A DNA stretch of 42,449 nucleotides from Aquibacillus salsiterrae (GTDB taxonomy: Bacteria > Bacillota > Bacilli > Bacillales > Amphibacillaceae): contig NZ_JAMQKC010000018.1 in NCBI RefSeq assembly GCF_028416595.1, positions 1 to 42,449 of the forward strand, written 5' to 3'. Below, in pieces: positions 1-6,983 of this stretch. The translations under genes and the position numbers were made by a program. Below the pieces are notes generated by a model. That model was not told the origin of the DNA, did no database searches, and was given only the letters and a program-made list of their open reading frames with translations. Numbering within the stretch: position 1 is the stretch's first letter; every line of letters begins with the position of its first letter.

Positions 1-40
1 GTCAGAATTAGAGCAAGAGCTAGGCATCACACCGTTTTGA
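1..40 (+). CDS. C-terminal end of an unrecognised protein (partial)
   Basis: Frame 2 reads SELEQELGITPF and then TGA at 38-40, so a coding sequence that starts before the window ends here. Twelve residues are too few to assign a family. Its position just upstream of the paired repeats at 78-120 suggests the last gene of an insertion sequence, for example an IstB-type ATPase or transposase of an IS21-like element. That is inference from context only. Confidence 0.35.
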   Translation, partial: SELEQELGITPF

Positions 41-77
41 TAACTCCCATTCCCCTATCCAATATTAAAATTATAGG

Positions 78-120
78 TGGGGGAATTTTAAATGACTATG
101 TGGGGGAATTTTCAGTTGAC
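78..120 (+). mobile_element. Right end of an IS21-like insertion sequence (two terminal direct repeats)
   Basis: Two near-identical direct repeats are visible: TGGGGGAATTTTAAATGAC at 78-96 and TGGGGGAATTTTCAGTTGAC at 101-120. Tandem transposase-binding repeats next to the last gene are typical of IS21-family ends. The rest of the element lies outside the window, so the family is inferred and the exact boundary and target duplication cannot be seen. Confidence 0.45.
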
Positions 121-298
121 AATTACAAAAGTAGACCTGGACCGAAAATTGGTCCGCAGCTCGAATTCTGGACCGCAAATAACGGTATGGAATATAAAAT
201 GAATGGCTGCGAGAAAACTGCTGCTTTTCCTGATTTGTAAGTTGCGGCTCTTATAAAACAAGGAAGGAGTAACTAATCACTGTATTAGCTACTTCTTC

Positions 299-529
299 CT
301 AGTTTACCGTACTATTAGATTTTTTTACATGAAGTGCCCGAATTCGCTCCGCCCAATATGTTTCATCATAATGGTGAACATACATTGGATCATCTGCTAG
401 CCTCTTTAAGAAATCCGACTGAACTAAAATGGTAGATGCCTCTTTTCCAAAATGTTTTTCTAGTTCAAATTGAACATCTAAAATGAATTCCATGTCCATT
501 TCATCGAAGTTATATTTATTTAATGTCAA
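299..529 (-). CDS. Small partner of the DUF3990 gene, DUF3791-like (putative antitoxin)
   Basis: A 76-residue acidic, helical protein. It resembles DUF3791-type small proteins only loosely, through helices followed by a short Tyr/His-rich stretch around MYVHHYDETYW. The start is TTG at 529, chosen because GGAGGTGA lies six bases upstream. It overlaps the end of the upstream DUF3990 gene by 14 bases, so the two are translationally coupled. Small genes paired with an ADP-ribosyltransferase-fold protein are often antitoxins or immunity factors. The function is inferred from this arrangement, not shown by any motif. Confidence 0.5.
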   Translation of the reverse strand: MTLNKYNFDEMDMEFILDVQFELEKHFGKEASTILVQSDFLKRLADDPMYVHHYDETYWAERIRALHVKKSNSTVN

Positions 530-1058
530 TGCGTTTCACCTCCATGTATTTAATACATTTTATTGCTTGTAATGTGTTTAGTGATAGTTGGTTACTGATT
601 TCTGTATAGGGCATGATACCTTGATGAAATTGTTCAAAACTAATTCTCTGACTTTCTAGTCGCTTTAGAAGCGGTACAATCTTTCCGTCCGCCAGGGGAC
701 CACAAACATAGTCATCTTGATGATATAGACCGCCACGTTTACCAATTCTTCTACAATTATAAACAAAGTTGGCCCATAGTGTAGAAGGATTTTCAAACTC
801 TTGCCCATTTAAACGGCTTAGTTTTTCAAAATCTAATTCCAGCACAATAATAGTTGGGAACAACATTTGGTTCATTTCTTTATAGTCGTGAAATTTCTTT
901 AATGCCCACTTTTCTGCCTGGTTCATGTTATTTGTCACATAGAACCCTTGCCCAAAATCTGTAAATGTCCTACCTGCTGTTATATCTATATTGGCCACAA
1001 TTTTATCTGCATAATCACTGATTGTGCCATGATAACTAATATTAAATTTTTCTAACAA
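516..1058 (-). CDS. DUF3990 protein, ADP-ribosyltransferase fold (putative toxin)
   Basis: A 180-residue protein with the DUF3990 signature: an N-terminal YHGT (residues 9-12), then FGQGFYVT (about 35-42) followed by a WALKK helix. DUF3990 belongs to the ADP-ribosyltransferase clan, in which the early YHGT-type strand and the GFY strand line the NAD pocket. No signal peptide or membrane segment is seen, so it should be cytosolic. The start is TTG at 1058, supported by GAGGAG seven bases upstream. It is the first gene of a two-gene minus-strand unit with the small gene at 299-529. A toxin-antitoxin or defence role is an inference from fold and pairing. Confidence 0.7.
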   Translation of the reverse strand: MLEKFNISYHGTISDYADKIVANIDITAGRTFTDFGQGFYVTNNMNQAEKWALKKFHDYKEMNQMLFPTIIVLELDFEKLSRLNGQEFENPSTLWANFVYNCRRIGKRGGLYHQDDYVCGPLADGKIVPLLKRLESQRISFEQFHQGIMPYTEISNQLSLNTLQAIKCIKYMEVKRIDIK

Positions 1059-1120
1059 GTTCCTGCTCCTCTAATTTCCCTTTCTTACATTATAGCATAT
1101 TTTCTGGGGGGGAAATTACA

Positions 1121-2080
1121 AGTGAGTTTATTAGATCTATTTCAGAGAACTCTACCTGGGGAATCAGGCGACGATTTGAGCAGGTAAAAATCGCCATCAA
1201 CCATACAAAATTCCTAGGTTATGATAAAGATGAAGATGGCAACTTGATCATTAACGAACCACAAGCCAAGATTGTCAGAAGGATATTTAACGATTATCTT
1301 GATAGGAAAGGGCCAAATCGAATTGCAAGGGAGCTTGAGGAAGAGCATGCTCCAAACTGGAACGGAACAGCCAAATGGTATGAAGGCAGCATCAGAAAGA
1401 TGTTGAGTAATGAAAAGTATAAAGGCGATGCCCTTCTTCAAAAGACCTACACCGTTGATTATTTAACCAAGAAAAGAGTAGAGAACACTGGACAAGTTCC
1501 ACGGTATTATGTGGAAGACAATCACCCCGCGATTATTGATAAGGACATGTGGGAAGCCGTACAGCTTGAAATGGAGAGAAAAAAGGTATTTGCAGAAAAC
1601 CATGGATTTAAAAGAGTGGACTATGGAACCAGCGATAACCCATTTGCAGGAAAAGTGATATGTGGCGATTGCAGCAGGCCTTTGGCAGAAAGGTTTGGAA
1701 CTCCAATGATGATCGGTTTAGAAGGAAGGTATGGAGATGTAACAAGAAGTATGCTGAGAAAGGGAAAAAGGGCTGCAACAACACGCACATTGAAGATAAA
1801 GTACTCTACCAAATTTTTATTAATGTTTTTAATGCCATCATAGATAACAGCGAGTATTTTATGCAAAAGTGGGAGGAAAAGAAAACTAGCGAGAATCTCC
1901 TCGAGAGATATAAAGCTAAGCAGTTTATTGAGATCATAAAAGATGCTACACCAATTACAGCGTTTGATGTAAATTTATTCTTTAAACTAGCCGAGAAGAT
2001 GACGGTCAACAAAGAAGAGAAGGTGTGTAATTGTAACTTTGCTGGATGGAACAGAAGTTGAGTGCCAAACTGACAAATAA
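1121..2080 (+). pseudogene. Large serine recombinase, 5'-truncated and twice frameshifted
   Basis: Reading from about 1121 gives SEFIRSISENSTWG and then a Recombinase domain (INEPQAKIVRRIF, YEGSIRKMLSNEKYKGDALLQKTY pieces). This is the DNA-binding half of a large serine recombinase of the phage or conjugative-element type. The N-terminal catalytic resolvase domain is missing. A frameshift near 1680 breaks the zinc-ribbon CGDC...WRCNKK region, which continues in another frame. A second frameshift near 2025 restores a typical end, VTLLDGTEVEC, terminating with TAA at 2078-2080. It cannot make a functional enzyme and marks a lost mobile element. Confidence 0.85.
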
Positions 2081-2084
2081 GAAA

Positions 2085-2116
2085 AGGGCTTGGAAATAGA
2101 TCCAAGCCTTAATTTG
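2085..2116 (+). terminator. Hairpin after the recombinase remnant
   Basis: GGCTTGGA and TCCAAGCC form an 8-bp stem around a 6-base loop, with short flanking AAG/CTT pairing and T-rich sequence after it. It is a plausible weak intrinsic terminator for the former recombinase gene. Confidence 0.5.
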
Positions 2117-2242
2117 TTCCTCCACTAACGCCCTCAATAGTTTAAGTTAAAAACCTCACAAAGTTTCAGTACCATTGCATTTCAATTAGCTTATAAATTT
2201 AATAATCAATCTGATATAATTTATATAAAGGTGGTGTTCCTT

Positions 2243-2437
2243 ATGTTAGAAGAACAAAACAATGAACCTAAAAGAAAATATGAATGGTTAAGTAAATGGG
2301 CTAATATGACTGGTGAACGGGCTAGAATTGATGCAAAAGTAAATAACACGTATATCGTATATGAAAAAGGCGGTAAGCTTGTAAAGGAATTTCCTAATGG
2401 TGACATTGTTCCTCTAAAAAAAGACAGTGAATCTTAA
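2243..2437 (+). CDS. Small partner protein upstream of a zeta-toxin gene
   Basis: A 64-residue charged protein starting MLEEQNNEPKRKYEWLSKW. The ATG at 2243 is preferred over an upstream GTG because AAAGGTGG lies about eight bases before it. Its stop overlaps the ATG of the next gene by one base (TAATG at 2435-2439), which indicates translational coupling. The next gene is a broken zeta-like kinase, so this is probably the antitoxin or regulator half of a zeta-type toxin-antitoxin pair. It shows no resemblance I recognise to classical epsilon antitoxin. The reading frame is intact although its partner is dead. Confidence 0.6.
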   Translation: MLEEQNNEPKRKYEWLSKWANMTGERARIDAKVNNTYIVYEKGGKLVKEFPNGDIVPLKKDSES

Positions 2438-2821
2438 TGCACAGCCACAAACCAATATTTTTTGTGTTTGCAGGTAATAACGGAAGTGGTAAAAGTTTTA
2501 ATAATGGATAAAATTGGTGTTGATATTAACATTGATCCAGATGCTATCACTCGAAGAATCGACCCAGATGGCTTATGAGATAACGATGTTTTATGTTGCA
2601 TTAAGTAATGTCAGCCAAAACATTGAAAGGGTTGCAGTGAGAGTAAAGAATGGGGCCATAACATTCCTACTGAAGATATTATTAGAAGAAATAAAACGTC
2701 GTTTAAACATCTGTATGACTATGCCTACCTGATTGACAACCTTGTATTAATTGACAACAGTGAGGACGATGGGGAAATTGTATGGTCTCGACCTATTTGG
2801 GAACAGTGCAAAAAGAATTAA
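2437..2821 (+). pseudogene. Zeta-toxin family kinase, internally deleted and frameshifted
   Basis: The start reads MHSHKPIFFVFAGNNGSGKS, a P-loop (Walker A) typical of zeta-type kinases. The frame breaks right after GKS (about 2494). It continues in another frame as IGVDINIDPDAITRRIDPDGL, then as YEITMFYVALSNVSQNIERVA. After a further shift near 2655 it ends in NIPTEDIIRRNK and LIDNSEDDGEIV, stopping at 2821. The central catalytic region is shortened compared with the roughly 190-200 residues usual for the small single-domain members. Several independent breaks show that the toxin is inactive. It follows the small partner gene at 2243 directly. Confidence 0.75.
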
Positions 2822-2825
2822 GATT

Positions 2826-2863
2826 AAGCCGATTTTCTAATGTAAGAAAATCGGCTTTTATTA
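2826..2863 (+). terminator. Strong intrinsic terminator after the zeta pseudogene
   Basis: AAGCCGATTTTC (2826-2837) and GAAAATCGGCTT (2846-2857) form a perfect 12-bp stem followed by TTTTATTATTTT. The symmetry and the A-rich left flank mean it may also terminate the minus-strand DUF3885 gene that ends at 2861. Confidence 0.8.
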
Positions 2864-3169
2864 TTTTACTAACCGTAAGGATGTAAAATTCTTAATGTAG
2901 ATATTTAAAAACCCTTTTTGAAAAACTTTATCAATTTCATCTCGGTCATAATCTAATATCCAATCATTGTACTCTTCATAAATTTCTCGTATTGTATCAG
3001 GCGAGGTAGCTAGCAAATCACACCCCCTATCATCATATACGTGAAATATAGTGTCCTTGCTAACATTTATGAAATATACGTCGTGAAAAATACTTGGTTT
3101 TAATCCCATATCTATATTACAGATTGCCTTTAGCATGGGAATATATTCAAATTGAGATGTTTTACACAT
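2861..3169 (-). pseudogene. DUF3885 protein, C-terminal fragment
   Basis: A 102-residue frame containing SIFHDVYFINVSKDTIFHVYDDRG-type sequence and YNDWILDYDRDEIDKVF, features of DUF3885 proteins. Full-length members are roughly twice as long. The matching N-terminal half is absent: upstream sequence on this strand shows no continuing frame, and no good ribosome binding site precedes the ATG. It is therefore probably a truncated remnant rather than a working gene. DUF3885 has no settled function, although some members sit in toxin-immunity neighbourhoods. Confidence 0.55.
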
Positions 3170-3323
3170 TAGAAAAAATCTATGTGTTCTATACTACGGT
3201 TACGTATTGATGAATAGTGTAATATGCTACATTCGACGCATATTATTCAGTTGAGTTTGCAAAGTGTTTTAGTAATACTTATAATATATGTAATACAAAA
3301 AGATAAGTAAGGGGTGATGATGA

Positions 3324-3593
3324 ATGGAATTAGTAAGTGGGAAGATGACGAGTAAAGGACAAATAACAATACCAAAAGAACTTAGAGAAAAGCTAGGTTT
3401 AAGTGAGGGCGACCAATTCAAATTTTTAATTGAAAACGATGAAGTGAGAATAGAACCAATTAAGAAGAAATTATTAAGTCAAGCAATTGGTAGAATTACT
3501 TCTGAAGAGTCAATTGATTTTGAAAAAATGAGAGAAATTGCTCGCCAAGAAGCATCTAAACATATTCTATCAGAGGGATTTGAACATGAATAA
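3324..3593 (+). CDS. AbrB/MazE-family antitoxin of a VapC-type pair
   Basis: An 89-residue protein with an N-terminal SpoVT/AbrB swapped-hairpin DNA-binding domain (about residues 5-50: SGKMTSKGQITIPKELREKL, then LSEGDQFKF). The helical C-terminal tail should bind and neutralise the partner toxin. The ATG at 3324 follows AAGGGGTGA. It overlaps the downstream PIN toxin gene by eight bases, the usual antitoxin-first order. Such antitoxins normally repress their own promoter, with the toxin as co-repressor; no operator was resolved here. Both genes look intact. Confidence 0.85.
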   Translation: MELVSGKMTSKGQITIPKELREKLGLSEGDQFKFLIENDEVRIEPIKKKLLSQAIGRITSEESIDFEKMREIARQEASKHILSEGFEHE

Positions 3594-3996
3594 ATTTCTA
3601 ATTGATACAAATGTTCTTATACGACTGCTAGTTAAGGACGATCCAAATAAATTTAATACTATAGTGAAGCTTGTAGAGAAGGTAGAAAAAAATGAATTAA
3701 CTTTAGTAATCCCTACTGTCGTAATTGCCGAATGCTGTTGGTTACTAAAGTCTTTCTATAAATTAGATAAACGCAAAATAACCGAATATTTATTAGATGT
3801 AATTGAATCTGAGAATGTTGAAGTAGAAGAAGATAATGTAGTCATTGCGCTTAAAATGTATTCGGATAAGAATGTGGATTTTGCTGATGCTTTAATTTCG
3901 AGTAAATCTAATAGAAAACTTCCTGTATTAACTTGGGATAGGAAAGATTTTAAAAAGTTGGACTGCGAATACTACATGCCAGAAGATTTATTGTAG
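3586..3996 (+). CDS. vapC: PIN-domain ribonuclease toxin (VapC type)
   Basis: A 136-residue PIN-domain protein. The acidic metal-binding residues expected of the fold are present: Asp in LIDTNVL (residue 7), Glu in VIAECCW, Asp in DFADALI and a late Asp in TWDRKDF. VapC-type toxins cleave tRNA or rRNA with Mg2+. The start at 3586 has AGAGGG upstream and overlaps the antitoxin stop by eight bases. A damaged second copy of the first ~80 bases lies at 8143-8224, so this gene family was once duplicated locally. Confidence 0.85.
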   Translation: MNKFLIDTNVLIRLLVKDDPNKFNTIVKLVEKVEKNELTLVIPTVVIAECCWLLKSFYKLDKRKITEYLLDVIESENVEVEEDNVVIALKMYSDKNVDFADALISSKSNRKLPVLTWDRKDFKKLDCEYYMPEDLL

Positions 3997-4061
3997 TTGC
4001 ATAGTTTAACGATACTGTTCAGAGGTGAATTATTTTATTTGAAAGTTAATTTTAGAAAAGG

Positions 4062-4090
4062 TTGACACATAAAAATCGGTATTATATAAT
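4062..4090 (+). promoter_or_regulatory. Sigma-A promoter of the mhqR-like gene
   Basis: TTGACA at 4062-4067 and TATAAT at 4085-4090 are both perfect consensus hexamers with the ideal 17-base spacer. The operator at 4091-4108 begins immediately after the -10 box and would cover the start point. Confidence 0.8.
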
Positions 4091-4108
4091 TACCTCGAAT
4101 TCGAGATA
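4091..4108 (+). promoter_or_regulatory. MhqR-type operator on the regulator's own promoter
   Basis: TACCTCGAATTCGAGATA is an almost perfect palindrome of the form TATCTCGAATTCGAGATA, which I recall as the Bacillus MhqR box. It abuts the -10 element, so bound repressor would block transcription. This predicts autoregulation of the MarR gene. Confidence 0.7.
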
Positions 4109-4127
4109 GTAAAAAGGAATGAAAATT

Positions 4128-4583
4128 ATGGACAGTAAGGATATAAATAAATATGAAGAAGATTTGTCTTTAAAGGCATTTATTGTTTTATCGAGAGCAT
4201 TACAATCGATTAAAAAGCGCGTGGAAGAAGACATAAAATGCTTAGGATTAAATCCAACTGAGTTTGCTGTTTTAGAATTAATCTATAGTAAAGGTGATCA
4301 GCCAATACAAAAAATTGGCGAAAAGGTTCTGATTGCAAGTAGTAGTATTACCTATGTTGTAGATAAGCTAGAGAAGAAAAATTTAATAGAGAGAAAGCCT
4401 TGTCCTAAAGATCGGCGGATAACTTATGCTGCTATAACAAATGATGGAACGGAACTGATGAACAAAGTCTTTCCAAAACATAAAGCAGCAATGAAAGAAA
4501 TATTTGGTGGGTTAGACATGAAAGAAAAAGAAGTTTTAATTGAACAATTAAAAAAACTAGGTTTCCATGCGCAGAGTATGTAA
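4128..4583 (+). CDS. mhqR: MarR-family repressor, MhqR-like
   Basis: A 151-residue winged-helix MarR protein: a helical dimerisation N-terminus, DNA-recognition helix around SSSITYVVDKLEKK (about residues 69-82), and the conserved wing DRRITYAAIT. MhqR represses genes for dioxygenases and reductases that detoxify quinones. The assignment rests on the family, the MhqR-type operator on its promoter and the downstream dioxygenase and WrbA genes. ATG 4128 is preferred over ATG 4119, because AAGGA at 4114-4118 is nine bases before the former and overlaps the latter's spacing. The ligand or thiol-sensing residue was not determined. Confidence 0.85.
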   Translation: MDSKDINKYEEDLSLKAFIVLSRALQSIKKRVEEDIKCLGLNPTEFAVLELIYSKGDQPIQKIGEKVLIASSSITYVVDKLEKKNLIERKPCPKDRRITYAAITNDGTELMNKVFPKHKAAMKEIFGGLDMKEKEVLIEQLKKLGFHAQSM

Positions 4584-4603
4584 ATTTTTTTATGATAATG
4601 TCT

Positions 4604-4626
4604 CGAATTAATAATATATTAATTCG
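4604..4626 (+). promoter_or_regulatory. Inverted repeat upstream of the dioxygenase gene
   Basis: CGAATTAAT (4604-4612) and ATTAATTCG (4618-4626) are perfect inverted repeats around AATAT. The left arm, read with its flank as TCTCGAATT, matches half of the MhqR box. It lies about 175 bases before the dioxygenase start, just after mhqR. It could be a divergent operator or the hairpin ending the mhqR transcript. Confidence 0.35.
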
Positions 4627-4801
4627 TAATAATTATTTGGACGAGTGATCATTGTCTAATGATTGGATTTGACTCTATAAGGGTTAAAAATGAAGTAAAG
4701 ATAGGTGAACAAAACAATACTAGTTGCTATGTTGATACCACTCGGAAAGAAAATCTGCAAGTGAATTTGTAACTTATAACATAAAATAGGAGTGAAATGA
4801 A

Positions 4802-5740
4802 ATGATTAAAAAAACAATTGGAATTCACCACATTACGACAATTGTAGGTCATCCGCAAGAAAATGTAGATTTTTATGCTGGTGTTCTAGGTTTACGTTTG
4901 GTGAAAAAGACTGTTAATTTTGATGATCCAGGTACTTACCACCTATATTTTGGTGATGAAGGCGGTAAACCAGGAACTATCATCACATTCTTTCCATGGG
5001 CAGGTGCTCGTCAAGGAGTAATCGGAGATGGTCAGGTAGGTGTTACTTCTTATGTCGTTCCTAAAGGGGCAATGACATTCTGGGAAAACAGACTAACAAA
5101 ATTTAACGTTCCTTATAAAAAGATGAACCGTTTTGGAGAGGATTATTTGGAGTTTGATGATCCTCATGGACTTCACCTAGAAATAGTTGAAAGAGAAGGA
5201 GGGGACAAGAACAACTGGCAATTCGGGGAAATAACACCAGATAATGCAATAAAAGGATTTGGCGGAGCAACCCTTTTATCCAAACAACCAGAAAAAACAG
5301 CTGAATTATTAGAAAAGGTAATGGGGCTAGAAAAAGTTGGGGAAGAAGGAGGTTTTGTTCGTTTCCGTTCTTCAAGTGATATTGGAAATGTCATTGATTT
5401 GAAATTAACAACAATAGGAAGTGGACAAATGGGTGTAGGCACAGTTCACCATATTGCATGGAGAGCAATTGATGATAAGGATCAGTTAGAATGGCGAAAG
5501 TATATTGAGAAAAATGGATATGGTGTTACACCTGTACAAGACAGAAATTATTTTAATGCTATCTATTTTAGAGAACATGGGGAGATTCTATTCGAAATTG
5601 CAACAGACCCTCCAGGGTTTGCTCATGATGAATCACATGAAACTATGGGAGAACAGTTAATGTTACCAGTCCAATATGAACAATACAGAGAACAATTAGA
5701 AAATAGGTTGATACCAATAAAAGTAAAAGAACTTGATTAA
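4802..5740 (+). CDS. mhqO: Ring-cleaving VOC-family dioxygenase (MhqO/MhqA type)
   Basis: A 312-residue protein made of two vicinal-oxygen-chelate halves. Visible candidate metal ligands are His9/His10 (GIHHIT), Glu127 (LHLEIVE), His216/His217 (VHHIAW) and Glu265 (EILFEIATDPPGF). The length equals that of Bacillus MhqO/MhqA, which are proposed to open hydroquinone or catechol rings and so protect against quinones. It lies downstream of the MhqR-like gene and 22 bases before the flavin reductase gene, with which it probably forms an operon. The MhqO versus MhqA choice is uncertain. GGAGTGA precedes the ATG. Confidence 0.88.
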   Translation: MIKKTIGIHHITTIVGHPQENVDFYAGVLGLRLVKKTVNFDDPGTYHLYFGDEGGKPGTIITFFPWAGARQGVIGDGQVGVTSYVVPKGAMTFWENRLTKFNVPYKKMNRFGEDYLEFDDPHGLHLEIVEREGGDKNNWQFGEITPDNAIKGFGGATLLSKQPEKTAELLEKVMGLEKVGEEGGFVRFRSSSDIGNVIDLKLTTIGSGQMGVGTVHHIAWRAIDDKDQLEWRKYIEKNGYGVTPVQDRNYFNAIYFREHGEILFEIATDPPGFAHDESHETMGEQLMLPVQYEQYREQLENRLIPIKVKELD

Positions 5741-5762
5741 TTTTTTGTAAAGGAGTGATTCG

Positions 5763-6371
5763 ATGCTTTCGATTGATCCGCGGACAAAAACGGAAAGAGA
5801 GAATTACAAATTTTTAATCGGCAGTATTATACCGAGACCAATTGCATTTGTTACCAGTTTAGCAGAAGATGCTACCTTAAACGGAGCACCTTTTAGTTAT
5901 TTTAATATTGTATCTTCTAATCCACCAATGCTTTCCTTATCGATACAACGATCTGCAGGGGACCAGAAAGATACTGCTAGAAACATTAGGAAGAGTAAGG
6001 AGTTTGTGGTTCATATTGTCGATGAACAAAATGTTGAAAAAATAAATACGACTGCAGCAAATCTACCACCAAGTCAAAGTGAAGTTGAGTTAGCTAGGTT
6101 AACGCAAGTAGAAAGTGTAAAAGTCTCCGTGCCAGGTGTGAAAGAAGCAAAAGTTCGTATGGAATGTGTGCTGGAACATGCATTAGAGCTAGGGGACGAA
6201 GATATACCAGGGTGTGATTTTCTGATAGGAAGAGTGGTGCAATTTCACATTGATAACGATATTTATGAAAATGGGAAAATTGATCCTAGAGGTCTCGGTG
6301 CCATCAGCAGGTTAGCGGGGCATGATTATGCAAAAATTGGTGAAATCTTCACTAAGGAAAGACCCAAATAA
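5763..6371 (+). CDS. Flavin reductase-like FMN-binding protein
   Basis: A 202-residue protein of the flavin-reductase-like (DIM6/NTAB, split-barrel) family. The N-terminal IIPRPIAFVTSL and the APFSYFNIVSSNPPMLSLSI segment form the FMN site, and the C-terminus has the family's GLGAISRLAGHDYAKIGE. Such proteins bind FMN and either reduce substrates or feed reduced flavin to partner oxygenases. Location directly behind the dioxygenase suggests a role in quinone or aromatic turnover. GGAGTGATTCG supports the ATG at 5763. The specific substrate is unknown. Confidence 0.85.
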   Translation: MLSIDPRTKTERENYKFLIGSIIPRPIAFVTSLAEDATLNGAPFSYFNIVSSNPPMLSLSIQRSAGDQKDTARNIRKSKEFVVHIVDEQNVEKINTTAANLPPSQSEVELARLTQVESVKVSVPGVKEAKVRMECVLEHALELGDEDIPGCDFLIGRVVQFHIDNDIYENGKIDPRGLGAISRLAGHDYAKIGEIFTKERPK

Positions 6372-6409
6372 TTTTTGGGTGGATCTTACTTAAGAATGGA
6401 GTGAGTAGA

Positions 6410-6752
6410 TTGTAGAAAACAGCAGGTATTCTCCATATTACAGCGATGGTTAATGATGCACAAAGAAATATAGACTTTTATTCTGGTGTTTTAGGGTTAC
6501 GACTTGTGAAAAAGACAATAAACTTTGATCGGCCCGAAGTGTATCATCTTTATTTTGGAAATGATTCTGTTGGCCCAGGGACTGTAATTACCTTTTTTCC
6601 GGGAAGAAACAATGGAAAGGACGTATCGGATAGGTCAGGTAGGAGTAACAAGATATATCATTCCGACTAGTTCTGTTGAATTTTGGGAGCACCATTTGCA
6701 TTTTCTAAACGTGAAAAATCATTATAAATATCTTGAAATAGAGATATATTAA
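6410..6752 (+). pseudogene. Second VOC dioxygenase copy, dead
   Basis: From 6416 the sequence reads KTAGILHITAMVNDAQRN and FYSGVLGLRLVKKT, closely matching the N-terminus of the dioxygenase at 4802. The would-be start TTG at 6410 is followed at once by TAG, removing initiation in frame. A frameshift near 6625 interrupts the copy, and the next frame continues as IGQVGVTRYIIPTSS and EFWEHHLHFLNVKN. It ends after about 113 codons, so the second VOC half is missing. It is a decayed tandem paralogue of the gene at 4802. Confidence 0.85.
6729..6746 (+). promoter_or_regulatory. MhqR-like palindrome in the tail of the dead dioxygenase
   Basis: TATCTTGAAATAGAGATA has the length and outer arms (TATCT/AGATA) of the MhqR box. 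It overlaps the end of the pseudogene and lies about 240 bases before the wrbA-like gene. A regulatory role is a guess from similarity. Confidence 0.4.
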
Positions 6753-6839
6753 GTGGTGATATTCAGGACAGAGATGAATAAAGCAAAAAGGGCGGGAACT
6801 TTTATAGATATAGAAATGAAATCATTTTTTTATCTATTA

Positions 6840-6859
6840 TATCTCTAAATCAAGAGATA
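6840..6859 (+). promoter_or_regulatory. MhqR-like palindrome upstream of the quinone reductase gene
   Basis: TATCTC (6840-6845) and GAGATA (6854-6859) are perfect inverted arms separated by eight bases, two more than in the box at 4091. A TATTAT hexamer at 6835-6840 could be a -10 element just upstream, but no good -35 was found. It may control the wrbA-like gene. Confidence 0.45.
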
Positions 6860-6983
6860 TGAATTAATTATATTAGTAATATCTGAATAGGAACAAAAGA
6901 ACAGGGAATCATTGAAATGGTTGATATTCAATGGAGGTGGTTCTTATAAGGAATAGAAAAATAAACAGAGGTGGGTGTAAAAT

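Noticed and set aside
37-240. A 67-codon open frame at the left edge
   Set aside because: It reads through the terminal direct repeats of the IS-like end, is of low complexity for a protein and resembles no family.
5103-5442. Two open frames antisense to the dioxygenase gene
   Set aside because: They are shadows of a strongly coding plus-strand gene with conserved motifs and lack ribosome binding sites.
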